Origin: Bog-1198 sp963727045
GTDB taxonomy: Bacteria > Pseudomonadota > Gammaproteobacteria > Steroidobacterales > Steroidobacteraceae
DNA: 64,000 nt
Direction of reading: 5' to 3'
Assembly: GCA_963727045.1 (NCBI GenBank)
Contig: CAVSES010000001.1
Span: 558,001 to 622,000, forward strand
The first letter of the stretch is position 1; each line of letters starts with the position of its first letter. A program made the position numbers and the translations under genes. Shown piece by piece: positions 36,975 to 46,900 of the stretch. The notes beneath the pieces were generated by a model. That model ran no database searches, had not been told where the DNA came from, and worked only from the letters and a program-made list of their open reading frames with translations.

Positions 36975-37397
36975 ATGGCCAAGGATAATCCGCGTGCCCG
37001 ACGGCTCGGCGAACAGATCCAGCGCGAGTTGACGGAGCTGCTGCGGCGCGACGTCAAGGACGAGCGCATCGGCAACGTGACGATTACGGCCGTCAGCGTG
37101 ACCGGCGATTTGCGCACTGCGCGGGTGTACTACCTGGTCTTCGGCAGGGACGGCCCCGATCCGAAGGTGCAGCGCGGCCTGGAAAGCGCGGCAGGGTTCT
37201 TGCGCAACGCGCTGTCGCGTTCGTTGATGATCCGCTACACCCCCACGTTGAGTTTCGAACTCGACACCTCGATCGAACACGGCGTGAGGCTGACCCAGCT
37301 CATCGATTCGGTCACCAAGGCGGAGTCCCACGCGACGGACGCACCTGAAGACGGACACGTGATCGACGAAGGTGATCCTCTGCCGCGGGAGCGATGA
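36975..37397 (+). CDS. rbfA: 30S ribosome-binding factor RbfA
   Basis: 140 residues from the ATG at 36975 (MAKDNPRARRLGEQIQRELT). KH-like type II fold with the conserved DERIGNVTITAVSVTGDLRT and TPTLSFELDTSIEHGVRL. It acts in late 16S 5'-end maturation and cold adaptation. Slightly long C-terminus (DAPEDGHVIDEGDPLPRER) relative to the usual 120-130 residues. The stop overlaps truB (ATGA). Confidence 0.96.
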   Translation: MAKDNPRARRLGEQIQRELTELLRRDVKDERIGNVTITAVSVTGDLRTARVYYLVFGRDGPDPKVQRGLESAAGFLRNALSRSLMIRYTPTLSFELDTSIEHGVRLTQLIDSVTKAESHATDAPEDGHVIDEGDPLPRER

Positions 37398-38299
37398 TGC
37401 CGTCGGATATTCACGGCATTCTCCTGCTCGACAAACCCTTGGGATTGAGTTCTGCGGGCGCCGTCGCCCGCGTCAAGCGGCTGTTCAACGCGCGCAAGGC
37501 GGGACACACCGGATCTCTCGATCCGCTGGCGACGGGTATGCTGCCGATTTGCCTCGGCGAGGCCACCAAGTTCGGTGCGCAGTTGCTGGACGCCGACAAG
37601 AGCTACCGTGTGACGGTGCGCCTCGGCGAGCGAACGCCGAGCGCCGATCGTGAATCCGAAGTGATCGAAAGGCGCGAATTACCGCACTACTCCCCGCAAC
37701 AACTGGCCGAAGCGCTGGGTAAATTCCCGCGGGAATACGCACAAGTGCCGCCGATGCATTCCGCGCTCAAACAGGACGGCAAGCCGCTGTACGAATATGC
37801 GCGGGCCGGCGTCACCCGCGAGAGGGCCGCGCGCGCCATCGTCATCCGCGACATGAGTCTGCTCGAGTGGCAGACGCCCGAGTTGACCTTCGTGGTGCGC
37901 TGCTCGAAGGGCGCCTACATCCGGGTTCTCGCCGAGGACCTTGCCGCGCAACTCGGAACGATCGGTCACGTGGCGTCGCTGCGCAGACTCGGCGTCGCAC
38001 CTTTTGGTGCGGAACCGCAATGGTCCTTCGAAGCGCTGGAGTCCCTGAATCCGACGCAGCTCAATGACGTGTTGCTGCCGGTGGACGCCGCACTGACGGC
38101 CTGGCGGCGATTGGACCTAAGCCTAAGCGGTGTGAGCGCGTTTAGGCAGGGCCAGACAGTTTCCATTCCCGCGGACCTGCAGGGCACCGTCCCTGGGCCC
38201 GTGCGTATCTATGCGGACGGCTTGGGATTTCTGGGTTTGGGACAGGTCGAGGCCGCCGGCCGCCTGGTTCCGCTGCGCCTCATTGCCTACCAGGGATGA
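37394..38299 (+). CDS. truB: tRNA pseudouridine(55) synthase TruB
   Basis: 301 residues. The catalytic Asp lies in HTGSLDPLATGMLPICLGEAT (about residue 44); GILLLDKPLGLSSAGAV opens the protein, and KGAYIRVLAEDLAAQLG is the third conserved motif. The C-terminal PUA-like domain is present (FRQGQTVSIPAD ... GLGQVEAAGRLVPLRLI). It makes psi-55 in the T-loop of tRNAs. Start ATG at 37394; a second ATG follows at once. Confidence 0.97.
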   Translation: MMPSDIHGILLLDKPLGLSSAGAVARVKRLFNARKAGHTGSLDPLATGMLPICLGEATKFGAQLLDADKSYRVTVRLGERTPSADRESEVIERRELPHYSPQQLAEALGKFPREYAQVPPMHSALKQDGKPLYEYARAGVTRERAARAIVIRDMSLLEWQTPELTFVVRCSKGAYIRVLAEDLAAQLGTIGHVASLRRLGVAPFGAEPQWSFEALESLNPTQLNDVLLPVDAALTAWRRLDLSLSGVSAFRQGQTVSIPADLQGTVPGPVRIYADGLGFLGLGQVEAAGRLVPLRLIAYQG

Positions 38300-38307
38300 A
38301 TCCGTGC

Positions 38308-38336
38308 TTGAGGGCGGGTGCCGCGACGCGTACAAT
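38308..38336 (+). promoter_or_regulatory. Sigma-70 promoter of rpsO
   Basis: TTGAGG (38308-38313), exactly 17 bp, then TACAAT (38331-38336), about 40 bp before the rpsO start. This gives rpsO-pnp its own promoter in addition to read-through from truB. Confidence 0.75.
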
Positions 38337-38383
38337 GCGCGCCTTCTTAAAAGGTCTAAGTTATTGATTGAGGTTTGATTTCA

Positions 38384-38653
38384 ATGCCACTTACTCGAGA
38401 AGAAAAGACGGGCGTCGTCGGAAAATTCCAGCGCAGCGCGCAGGACACCGGTTCCCCCGAAGTCCAAATTGCCTTGTTGTCCGAGCGCATCAACGGCTTG
38501 AGCCAGCATTTCACCACGCACAAGGCCGACCATGCGTCGCGTCGCGGGCTGCTCAAGATGGTCAATCAGCGCCGCAAGCTGCTCGACTACTTGAAGAGCA
38601 GAACTCCGGACAAGTACACGCAATTGGTCGAACGCTTAGGGTTACGCCGCTAA
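38384..38653 (+). CDS. rpsO: 30S ribosomal protein S15
   Basis: 89 residues from the ATG at 38384 (MPLTREEKTGVVGKFQRSAQ), exactly the family length. Conserved DTGSPEVQIALLSERINGL and HASRRGLLKMVNQRRKLLDY are present. It binds 16S helix 22 and in E. coli also represses its own mRNA. Preceded by its own promoter; followed by pnp 76 bp later, as is typical. Confidence 0.98.
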   Translation: MPLTREEKTGVVGKFQRSAQDTGSPEVQIALLSERINGLSQHFTTHKADHASRRGLLKMVNQRRKLLDYLKSRTPDKYTQLVERLGLRR

Positions 38654-38729
38654 CAGGCGCCGCCGCGGGTCTGGTGCTTCGATGCATTCGGCCTTCGTCT
38701 AATCATTTCCGAATACGCAAGGGGCTCTA

Positions 38730-40817
38730 GTGAGCGCTATCAAAAAAAGCTTTCAATATGGTGATCACACCGTAACCATTGAGACGGGCGAACTCGCGCG
38801 TCAGGCCGACGGAGCGGTGCTCGTCACCATGAGCGAAACGGTGGTGCTCGTCACGGCGGTGGGCCTCAAGAAGGCGACTCCCGGCCGCGATTTCTTTCCG
38901 CTGACGGTCAACTATCAGGAAAAGACCTACGCTGCGGGGCGAATACCCGGCGGATTTTTCAAGCGCGAAGGCCGGCCGACCGAGAAGGAGACGCTGACGT
39001 CGCGCCTGATCGACCGGCCGATCAGGCCGCTGTTCCCCGAGGGGTTCATCAACGACGTGCAGGTGGTCGCCTCCGTTCTTTCGGTCAACGCTGAAGTGGA
39101 TCCGGACATCGCGTCATTGCTCGGCGCGTCGGCGGCGCTAGCCATCTCCGGCATGCCGTTCATGGGTCCGATCGGCGCCGCGCGCGTGGGGTATCTCAAC
39201 GGCAAGTACGTTCTCAACCCCACCGCGACTCAGTTGAACGAATCTAAACTCGACCTGGTGGTTGCCGGCACCCGGGAAGGCGTGCTGATGGTCGAGTCGG
39301 AGGCCGATGGCTTGAACGAAGAGGTCATGCTCGGCGCCGTCATGTTCGGTCACGAACAGATGCAGGTGGCGATCAAGGCGATCAACGAACTTAGCGCGGA
39401 AGCGGGCAAGCCGAAATGGTCCTGGGTCGCACCCGAACCGAATACCGCGCTCAAGGATGCCGTTGCAGCGCTGGCCGAAAAGAATCTGGCCGCGGCCTAC
39501 GCCATGACCGAGAAGCAGCAGCGCCACGCGAAGATCGGCGAAATCAAGAATGCGGTCCTCGATGCTCTCGCGAAGGGCGAACAGCCCAAGTACACGGCGG
39601 ATCAGGTCGGCAATGAATTCTTCAATCTGGAATACCGCCTGGTCCGCGAGCGGATTCTGGAAGGCTTCCCGCGCATCGACGGCCGCGACACCAAGACCGT
39701 GCGCGGCATCAATATCCGCACCGGAGTGCTGGCACGAACCCACGGATCGGCGCTGTTCACGCGGGGCGAAACCCAGGCGTTGGTGGTCACCACGCTGGGC
39801 ACGGGCCGCGATGCACAGATCATCGATGGACTGACCGGGGAACGCAAGGAGCCGTTCATGCTCCATTACAACTTCCCTCCGTTCAGCGTCGGCGAGACCG
39901 GCATGATGGGCTCGCCGAAGCGGCGCGAGATTGGTCACGGAAATCTGGCCAAACGCGGCGTCAAGGCCGTGATGCCGGGAGTGGAAAAATTTCCCTACGT
40001 CATCCGCGTCGTGTCGGAAATCCTCGAATCGAACGGATCGAGTTCCATGGCATCCGTGTGCGGCACGAGTCTCGCGCTGATGGATGCGGGCGTGCCGATC
40101 AAGGCGCCGGTGGCCGGAGTGGCGATGGGCCTCGTGAAGGAAGGCTCACGATTCCAAGTGCTGACGGACATTCTGGGCGATGAAGATCACCTGGGCGACA
40201 TGGATTTCAAGGTGGCCGGCACGAAGGACGGCATCACCGCGCTGCAGATGGACATCAAGATCACGAGCATCACGCGCGAGATCATGAAGGTGGCGCTCGA
40301 TCAGGCCCGCGACGGCCGCCTGCACATCCTCGGCGAGATGAACAAGGTGCTCTCGAAGCCGCGGGAGACCATGTCCGAGTGGGCGCCCACCATCATCACC
40401 CTGAAGATCGACCCGGAGAAGATCCGCGACGTCATCGGCAAGGGCGGCGCCGTGATCCGGCAGATCACCGAAGAGACGGGTACGTCGATAGACATCGAGA
40501 ATGACGGCACGGTGAAGATCGCTTCGGTGCAGGGCGCCGCGGGGCGCGAAGCCCAGCGGCGCATCGAACTGATCACCGCCGACGTCGAGGTGGGCAGGGT
40601 GTACGAAGGCAAGGTCGCGCGGCTGATGGACTTCGGCGCGTTCGTGACCATTCTTCCGGGCCGCGACGGCCTGGTGCACATTTCCCAGATCTCCGAAGAA
40701 CGGGTCGAGCGCGTCGGAGATAAATTGAAGGAAGGCGACGTCGTGCGAGTCAAAGTGCTCGAGGTCGACCGGCAAGGACGGGTGCGCTTGTCCATGCGCA
40801 ACGTCGACGCCGCATAA
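38730..40817 (+). CDS. pnp: Polyribonucleotide nucleotidyltransferase (PNPase)
   Basis: 695 residues from a GTG at 38730 with AAGGGG upstream. Two RNase PH domains (RTHGSALFTRGETQALVVTT in the second), then a KH domain (IRDVIGKGGAVIRQITEETG, about 567-586) and an S1 domain at the C-terminus (VGRVYEGKVARLMDFGAFVT). A phosphorolytic 3' exonuclease of the degradosome. In the 76-bp space after rpsO, ATTCGG (38686) and CCGAAT (38709) can pair into a stem, as in the RNase III-processed leaders of other pnp genes. Confidence 0.98.
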   Translation: MSAIKKSFQYGDHTVTIETGELARQADGAVLVTMSETVVLVTAVGLKKATPGRDFFPLTVNYQEKTYAAGRIPGGFFKREGRPTEKETLTSRLIDRPIRPLFPEGFINDVQVVASVLSVNAEVDPDIASLLGASAALAISGMPFMGPIGAARVGYLNGKYVLNPTATQLNESKLDLVVAGTREGVLMVESEADGLNEEVMLGAVMFGHEQMQVAIKAINELSAEAGKPKWSWVAPEPNTALKDAVAALAEKNLAAAYAMTEKQQRHAKIGEIKNAVLDALAKGEQPKYTADQVGNEFFNLEYRLVRERILEGFPRIDGRDTKTVRGINIRTGVLARTHGSALFTRGETQALVVTTLGTGRDAQIIDGLTGERKEPFMLHYNFPPFSVGETGMMGSPKRREIGHGNLAKRGVKAVMPGVEKFPYVIRVVSEILESNGSSSMASVCGTSLALMDAGVPIKAPVAGVAMGLVKEGSRFQVLTDILGDEDHLGDMDFKVAGTKDGITALQMDIKITSITREIMKVALDQARDGRLHILGEMNKVLSKPRETMSEWAPTIITLKIDPEKIRDVIGKGGAVIRQITEETGTSIDIENDGTVKIASVQGAAGREAQRRIELITADVEVGRVYEGKVARLMDFGAFVTILPGRDGLVHISQISEERVERVGDKLKEGDVVRVKVLEVDRQGRVRLSMRNVDAA

Positions 40818-40838
40818 AGCCGGAGGCCAGCGCGAACA

Positions 40839-40856
40839 CCGCGCCTCGGGGCGCGG
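40839..40856. terminator. Possible terminator hairpin between pnp and the PhaR-like gene
   Basis: CCGCGCC / GGCGCGG, 7-bp perfect stem with 4-base loop TCGG, about 20 bp after the pnp stop. No T-tract follows, so it may serve as a stabilising hairpin or work with Rho. Confidence 0.4.
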
Positions 40857-40875
40857 CTCACGTCATCCGACGAAC

Positions 40876-41307
40876 TCACTTCGTATCGAAGTGTTCGTCG
40901 CGCTCCTTCTCTCCGTCGCGGGACCGCACCAGGGGCATCGCCTTGTAGCCGGCATCGTCCGGTCCCCGCATCCGCGGCGGACGGGTTTGCGGCTGTTGAC
41001 TCATGATCTGCTTCAGGCTCTGTTCCAATTGGCCGGTTACCTGCACCTGCGCGCTGGTGCCGTACGCGCGGATCACATTGATCATGAAATCCTGAGTCAG
41101 AATGGGTTCGGCAAGATGCTCCTGTTCGGCAATCACCTGCAGTAAAATACTGCGCGTGATGTCTGCGTTGTTCTTTTTGTCGACGACGACGAAATCGATC
41201 CTTTCGACCACCAGCCGACGTACGTCGGCCAGCGTGATGTAGCGGCTCTCAACCGTGTCGTAGAGGCGGCGATTCGGGTATTTCTTTATCACTCGCGGTT
41301 CGCTCAT
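40876..41307 (-). CDS. PhaR-like polyhydroxyalkanoate synthesis repressor
   Basis: 143 residues from the ATG at 41307 (SEPRVIKKYPNRRLYDTVES), preceded by GAGGAG. The frame is open upstream but the family begins here. The first 65 residues are the PHB/PHA accumulation regulator DNA-binding domain (YITLADVRRLVVERIDFVVV). The PHB_acc domain follows (ITRSILLQVIAEQEHLAEP). No pha biosynthesis genes are in the window, so it may act as a general carbon-storage repressor. Convergent with pnp. Confidence 0.88.
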   Translation of the reverse strand: MSEPRVIKKYPNRRLYDTVESRYITLADVRRLVVERIDFVVVDKKNNADITRSILLQVIAEQEHLAEPILTQDFMINVIRAYGTSAQVQVTGQLEQSLKQIMSQQPQTRPPRMRGPDDAGYKAMPLVRSRDGEKERDEHFDTK

Positions 41308-41467
41308 AGGCTCCTCGCTCGTGCTGGCCGACGCGTCACCGGAATATGCCGGTTCGTGCCTGACCACCTGTGACCAATCCTTGGAAGGACAGCCCAAGGA
41401 TAGCGCAATGCAGCGCCAACGCAAACCGCCTTCTTGTAGGGTTTTGCTTACACGATCATGAGGCGAA

Positions 41468-42354
41468 TCAGTCCGTTACGCGGACGTTCAATCGCTTGGG
41501 GACGCGTTGAATGTCCCAGTTTTGGAGGGCCCAGCTCCAGGCGTCCGTGACCGTGCCCGTGCGCAGTGAAGCGGGCGGCTCGAGGCCAAGCATCGCCAAG
41601 ACCTGAAGAAGCTGGGGCATCGCCGACTCCTCACCCAATCGCACGCTGCGCCTCGACTTGGCGAGCTTGGTGTCATCGGCCTCCGTGAGCACGGGGACGT
41701 GCGCATAGACAGGCTGGGGCAATCCAAGGGCTCTTTGCAGATGGATCTGCCGCGGCGTGTTGTCCAGGAGATCGGCGCCGCGCACGACATGGGTCACCCC
41801 CTGGGCGGCATCGTCGACGACCACGGCCAGGAGATATGCGAACACCTGGTCGCGCCGCCGGAGAATGACGTCGCCCACGGCATCGGCCACGTTCTGCCGA
41901 TAGCGCCCCTGAATGCGGTCGGAAAAAAGGATGCTTCCCGGCTCGACGCGCAGCCGGGTGGCCGTCGGCACGCCGAGAGACGATGGGCGCGCCCTACAGG
42001 TGCCGGGGTAACGGCTCTCATCCTCCAGTTGCAGGCGGCTGCAGGAGCACTCGAACGTGAGTCCGCGCGCCTGCAGGCTCTGCATCGCACTCGTGTAGAA
42101 TTCCCCGCGATCGCGCTGGCGAACCACCTCGCCGTCCCATTCGAAGCCGAAGTCACGCAGGGTTTGCAGGATGCGGTCCGTCGAGCCCGCAACCTCGCGG
42201 GGCCGATCGAGATCCTCGATTCGCACCAGCCAGCGGCCGCCATGCGCCCGCGCATCGAGGAAGCTGGCCGCCGCGGTGTAGAGCGACCCCAGATGCAAGT
42301 CTCCCGACGGCGTGGGGGCGAAGCGGCCTACATAGCCGCCGGGCCGCGGCTCAC
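41468..42354 (-). CDS. gluQ: Glutamyl-Q tRNA(Asp) synthetase with a disrupted start region
   Basis: The class I core is clear: YVGRFAPTPSGDLHLGS with HLGS as the HIGH equivalent, RIEDLDRPREVAG, Zn-binding CSCSRLQLEDESRYPGTC, VVRGADLLDNTPRQIHLQRA, and TKLAKSRRS for KMSKS. It glutamylates queuosine in tRNA-Asp; queF is nearby. In this frame there is no ATG, GTG or TTG before YVGRF. A GTG that overlaps the dksA stop (GTGA, 42354) opens SRGPAAM in the wrong frame and hits TAG. One missing base near 42337 would join it. The only in-frame start, TTG 42298, deletes a needed strand. Confidence 0.82.
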
Positions 42355-43220
42355 CGGTACCTGTCGTCGCGGTCGCCGTATTGTTTTTCGCGGCGCTCGC
42401 GCCGCTCCTGGGCTTCCACGGACAACGTCGCCACGGGGCGCGCTTCCAGCCGCTTGATGCCGATCTCTTCGCCGGTCTCCAGGCAATAGCCGTACGAACC
42501 GTCTTCGATTCGCTTCAACGCCTCGTCGATCTTGCGGATCAGCTTGCGCTCGCGATCGCGCGTGCGCAGTTCGAGGCTGAATTCCTCTTCCTGTGTGGCT
42601 CGGTCGTTCGGATCGGGAAAATTGGCCGCTTCATCCTTCATGTGCAGCACCGTGCGGTCGACTTCGACCATCAGGTCGCGTTTCCAATTCTGCAGTATGC
42701 GAGCGAAATGCTCTAACTGCTCCTTGTTCATGTACTGCTCGCCGCGCCGGGCGATGTAGGGCTTCACATTGCGCGGGCCCGCCAGCAAACTGGCTGAACC
42801 GGCCGATTCGCCGTCGCCGTCCTCGTCGTTTTGCGGCATGCGGGTCAACACGAGGGGACGAGTGTCGAATTTGATCGGGGCGGCCTTCTCGTTGCCCGGT
42901 TTGGAGGGCTCCGGTTTCGGTCGCGGCGCTTTCACGGCAGCAGGATTGACCGCAGCGGGTTTGACCGCGGCGGGTTTGACCGCAGCGGGTTTGACCGCAG
43001 CGGGTTTGACCGCGGCGGGTTTTGCGATCGCAGGCTTCGCGACCGCAGGTTTGGGAACTGGCTTGTTGGGTTTCACTGTTACCTTCGATGTGGCAGGCGA
43101 TGGCTTGGCTTTCGCAGGAGGTCGAAGCACTTTTTTCGGAGCGGCCGCTTTGTGAGCCGCCTTCTTAGGTGTCGCCTTACCTGGCCGCTTAGCCGCTTTT
43201 TTCGGTTTCTTTGAGGGCAT
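42351..43220 (-). CDS. dksA: DksA/TraR-family RNA polymerase regulator with histone-like N-terminal tail
   Basis: 289 residues, about 140 longer than E. coli DksA. Residues 1-110 are Lys/Ala/Pro-rich with AAVKP repeated six times (DNA-level 15-bp repeat). The DksA part starts near MNKEQLEHFARILQNWKRDL (about 163), with the coiled-coil DPNDRATQEEEFSLELRTRD holding the two acidic tip residues. The zinc finger reads YCLETGEEIGIKRLEARP and TLSVEAQ, i.e. Cys-Thr/Ser-Ala instead of four Cys, so zinc binding is unlikely. It has a good ribosome site and a -10 upstream. It precedes gluQ, overlapping by GTGA, as is usual. Confidence 0.93.
   Translation of the reverse strand: MPSKKPKKAAKRPGKATPKKAAHKAAAPKKVLRPPAKAKPSPATSKVTVKPNKPVPKPAVAKPAIAKPAAVKPAAVKPAAVKPAAVKPAAVNPAAVKAPRPKPEPSKPGNEKAAPIKFDTRPLVLTRMPQNDEDGDGESAGSASLLAGPRNVKPYIARRGEQYMNKEQLEHFARILQNWKRDLMVEVDRTVLHMKDEAANFPDPNDRATQEEEFSLELRTRDRERKLIRKIDEALKRIEDGSYGYCLETGEEIGIKRLEARPVATLSVEAQERRERREKQYGDRDDRYR
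42936..43025. repeat. 15-bp tandem repeat inside dksA
   Basis: Six near-identical copies of CGCAGCGGGTTTGAC (plus-strand reading; variants differ by G/A at one or two positions), coding for AAVKP units. Copy number in such tracts can change by slippage without breaking the frame. Confidence 0.85.
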
Positions 43221-43254
43221 TTGTAGTCTCCGCCTCCTAACGAAAGAGCGCGCG

Positions 43255-43260
43255 ATTATA
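43255..43260 (-). promoter_or_regulatory. -10 element of the dksA promoter
   Basis: On the minus strand the hexamer reads TATAAT, about 35 bp before the dksA ATG. The -35 region (CTGTAC at 17-bp spacing) is poor, so an extended or activator-dependent promoter is possible. The rest of the gap 43221-43419 holds nothing recognisable. Confidence 0.5.
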
Positions 43261-43419
43261 CCGACGCAATCAGGCGTGTACAGGCCACTTGGGCAACATA
43301 TTTCTATCGCTTAAGCCTATGATTGGGAAGCAAAACCCGGGAGCCGGCGGCGGGGAGGGCGCGGGGCTCCAACCCGGCGAGCCCAATGCGCCTCGCCAGA
43401 GGGGCCTCGGGACTGGTTC

Positions 43420-43806
43420 TTAGGGCAGGGTGATGGGGGTACTGGCGGTCCAGCTGGACTGCCGGTGTTCCGCCACCACGGTCGTATAGATGCCGCCCCG
43501 AACGTTGAACTTTGCCAGCAGCCGCATGAAACGAGGCGACGTCGCGGCCACCAGATCACCCAGGATCTCGTTCGTCACCGCTTCATGAAACACGCCCCGG
43601 CTGCGGAACGACCAAATGTACAGCTTCAGCGACTTGAGTTCGACGCAGCGCTCATGGGGAACGTACTCGAGCTCGAGTGTGGCGAAATCCGGCTGTCCCG
43701 TTTTCGGGCAGAGGCAGCTAAACTCCGGAATGGTCATGCGTATGGTGTAGTCCCGCTCCGGAGCGGGATTATCGAAAGTTTCCAAGCGGCTGCTGGGTTC
43801 TGTCAT
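43420..43806 (-). CDS. queF: NADPH-dependent preQ0 reductase QueF (short, YkvM type)
   Basis: 128 residues, a single T-fold as in B. subtilis QueF. The catalytic Cys and Asp are in FSCLCPKTGQPDFA. Substrate residues are in SLKLYIWSFRSRGVFHEAV (conserved LK-Y-...-FR-...-FHE). It reduces preQ0 to preQ1 for queuosine, matching gluQ nearby. Start at 43806; divergent from smc. Confidence 0.95.
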   Translation of the reverse strand: MTEPSSRLETFDNPAPERDYTIRMTIPEFSCLCPKTGQPDFATLELEYVPHERCVELKSLKLYIWSFRSRGVFHEAVTNEILGDLVAATSPRFMRLLAKFNVRGGIYTTVVAEHRQSSWTASTPITLP

Positions 43807-43925
43807 GGACTTGAAGTTCGGCGAGGCCGCCGGGGGTTTACGAAAGTGACGATTACTTTACACTACGCGCCACATCGCCGGCCACGCTCGAAACACTCAC
43901 GCAGGCTCCCAGGTCATCCCGAATA

Positions 43926-46900
43926 ATGCGCTTAACAAAACTCAAGATTGCCGGCTTCAAGTCCTTCGTCGATCCGACGACCGTCACTTTTCCGAGCAGC
44001 CTGACCGGGGTCGTAGGGCCGAACGGGTGCGGGAAGTCCAACATCATCGATGCGGTGCGCTGGGTGATGGGCGAGATTTCCGCCAAGCATTTGCGCGGCG
44101 AATCCATGGCGGACGTCATTTTCAACGGCTCCTCCGCGCGCAAGCCCCTGGGCGCCGCGTCGGTCGAGCTGGTGTTCGACAATTCCGACGGCAAGATCGG
44201 CGGGGAGTACGCGGCCTACAACGAAGTCGCCCTGCGCCGTGCGGTGAGCCGGGACGGGACTTCCGACTACTTCATCAACGGCATCAGGGTGCGCCGCAAG
44301 GACATCACGCAGTTGTTCCTGGGAACGGGATTGGGTACGCGCAGCTACGCCATCATCGAGCAGGGAATGATCTCGCGCGTCATCGAAGCGCGGCCGGATG
44401 ATCTGCGCGCGTTCCTGGAGGAAGCGGCGGGCATTTCGCGCTACAAGGAGCGGCGTCGCGAGACCGAAAATCGGATCGGCCACACGCGCGAGAATCTTGA
44501 TCGCTTGAACGATCTGCGGGAGGAGGTTGAAAAGCAGATCCGCCACCTGCAGCGGCAGGCGGCCACGGCGCGCCGCTATCAAACGCTCAAGGAGGAAGAG
44601 CGCAGACTGCAGGCTGAACTTCTGGCGCTGCGCCTGCAGAGTTTCGACGCCGAAGCGCTGGTGCGAGATGCGGCCACGATGACCTGCGAGACCGCGATGC
44701 ATGCCGTGCTTGCGGATCTGCGGGAAGTGGAAGCGCAGATCGAGCGGATTCGGGCCGATCAAACATCGAAGTCCGAGGCGCTCGGCGCCATCCAGAGCCG
44801 GTTTTATGAGGCGGGAGGCGAAGTCACACGGATCGAACAAGGCATTCAATACGCGCGCGAGCTGCGTCAGCGGCAGCGCGTCGATCTGGAACAGGCCGAG
44901 ACGCAAGTCGCCGAACTCGTCGAGGTTCTGCAACGCGACCGCGGCCAGCTCGAGGCGCTGTCGCAGGAACTCAACACCATGGTGCCCGGGCTCGACGCGG
45001 CGCACGCCGAAGAGCATCGCACGAATCAGGCATTGGAAGGCTGCGAGACCAAGCTCGCGGCCTGGCAACAGACCTGGGATGCCCATGCCCAGGCGGTGGC
45101 CTTGGGCCACCGGGAGACGGGTGTCGAACGCGCGCGCATCGAGCAGCTGGAGAACGAGCAGCGGCGCCTGCTGTTGCAGCAAGAACGCCAGGAGAGCGAA
45201 CGAGAGGCGCTCGCCCGACTGCAGCCGACAGTTGCCATGGAAACCTTGGAAATGCGCGAGAGCGCGGCGCGCGATGCCGGCCAGAAGGCCGCGGCCGAGC
45301 TTCAAGAATTGCTCGCGGAGATCTCCGTCGCGCGGGATCTTGAGCGGGACCAATCGCAGGCCTTGAACGTCCTGCGAACGCGCTGGCAGGAAGCGCTGGG
45401 CGCGCAGGTGTCGACCGAAGCGCTGCAGCAGGCGGCGCTCGGCAAGGTTTCAGGCAAGGTCACCGAGTGGTTGAAGTCCAAGTCGCTCGACCGGCAGCCG
45501 CGCGTGGCGCAGCAGCTGCGCGTCGATCGCGGGTGGGAGCGCGCCGTCGAAACGGTGCTCGGATCGTATCTCGAGGCCGTTTGCGTCGATGGACTGGACG
45601 CGGTCACCGGGCTGCTCGAGAGCTTCGACGGGGGCCATCTCGCCGTGGTGAGCATGGGTGAAGCGGCCGCGGTTCCCGCCGATGCGGCGTTGCTGCAGGC
45701 CAAGGTGCAGGGCCCGCTGATGCTGGGGTCGGTGCTGTCGTCGGTGTACACCGCCGAGACGCTGAACGAGGCTCTGAGGCTGCGCGGCCGCCTGGGCTCG
45801 GGGGAGTCGGTGGTTACGCGCGACGGAGTGTGGCTGGGGCCGGATTGGCTGCGCCTGTCGCGCGATGCGGACCCGCATACCGGCGTGATCGAGCGCGAGG
45901 AGACCCTGCGCGAGATCCATGCGCAGTTGCGCGGACTCGCGGAAGAGGTCAAGGAACTCGAGCATCGCCTGGAGCTCACGCGCGAGCGCGTGCGCGACCA
46001 CGAAGACAGGCGCGACCATTTTCAGGCGGACGTCAATCGACTGCATCGCGAACATGTCGATCGTCGGGCGGAACTCGACTCGGCGCAGGCGCGCAACGTG
46101 GATGCCGCGCGGCGCATGACGCAGCTCGAGACGGGCCTGGTCGACGTGCGCGTCGATCTCGAACGCGCGGAGACGGATCTGCGTGCGGCGCGCGCGCGCA
46201 TGGAAGCCGCCATAGACCAGTTGGCCGCCCTCGAGCCGCAGCGCATCGAGCTCGAACAGGAGCGCGACCGCATGCGCGCCGACGTGGCCGCTGCGCGCGC
46301 AGCGGCGCTCGCCGCGCAACAGCTCGCCAGGGAGCTGGCATTGCAGGTCGAATCGCGGCGTTCCTCGCACAATTCCCTGACCACGACGCTCTCTCGAATC
46401 GAGTCGCAGCTGGAAGGGCTGGAAAAACGGCGCGACGAGCTGGCGAGCCAGCTCGCGCAGGGCGAAGCGCCGCTTGCCGCCGCGCAAGCCGAGCTCGAGC
46501 AGGCGCTGCGCAGACGCGCGGAGATCGAAAGCGAGCTGCAGGCCGCACGGACCGCGAACGACGAGCTCGACGCACAGCTGCGTGAGCGCAGCGCTGCGGG
46601 CGAACAGGCGGAGCAGCGGGTCGAGGCCGCACGCTCGGGCCTCGACGAGGCGCGGTTGGCGGCGCAGCAGGTGCGCGTGCGGCGCGAAAGCGTCGCCGAA
46701 CAGCTCGCGGCGACGAGTTTCGAACTCGCCGGATTGCTCGCGCAACTTGCCGCGGATTCGACCGTGGCCGCCTGGGAGTCGCAGCTGGAGGAAACCAAGG
46801 GCAAGATCGAGCGGCTCGGCCAGGTCAATCTTGCCGCCATCGGCGAATTCAAGGAGCAGTCCGAGCGCAAGGAATATCTGGACCGGCAATGCAAGGATCT

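Noticed and set aside
42936..43025. Tandem repeats resembling a short CRISPR array
   Set aside because: Unit is 15 bp, no spacers, in frame inside dksA and coding AAVKP.
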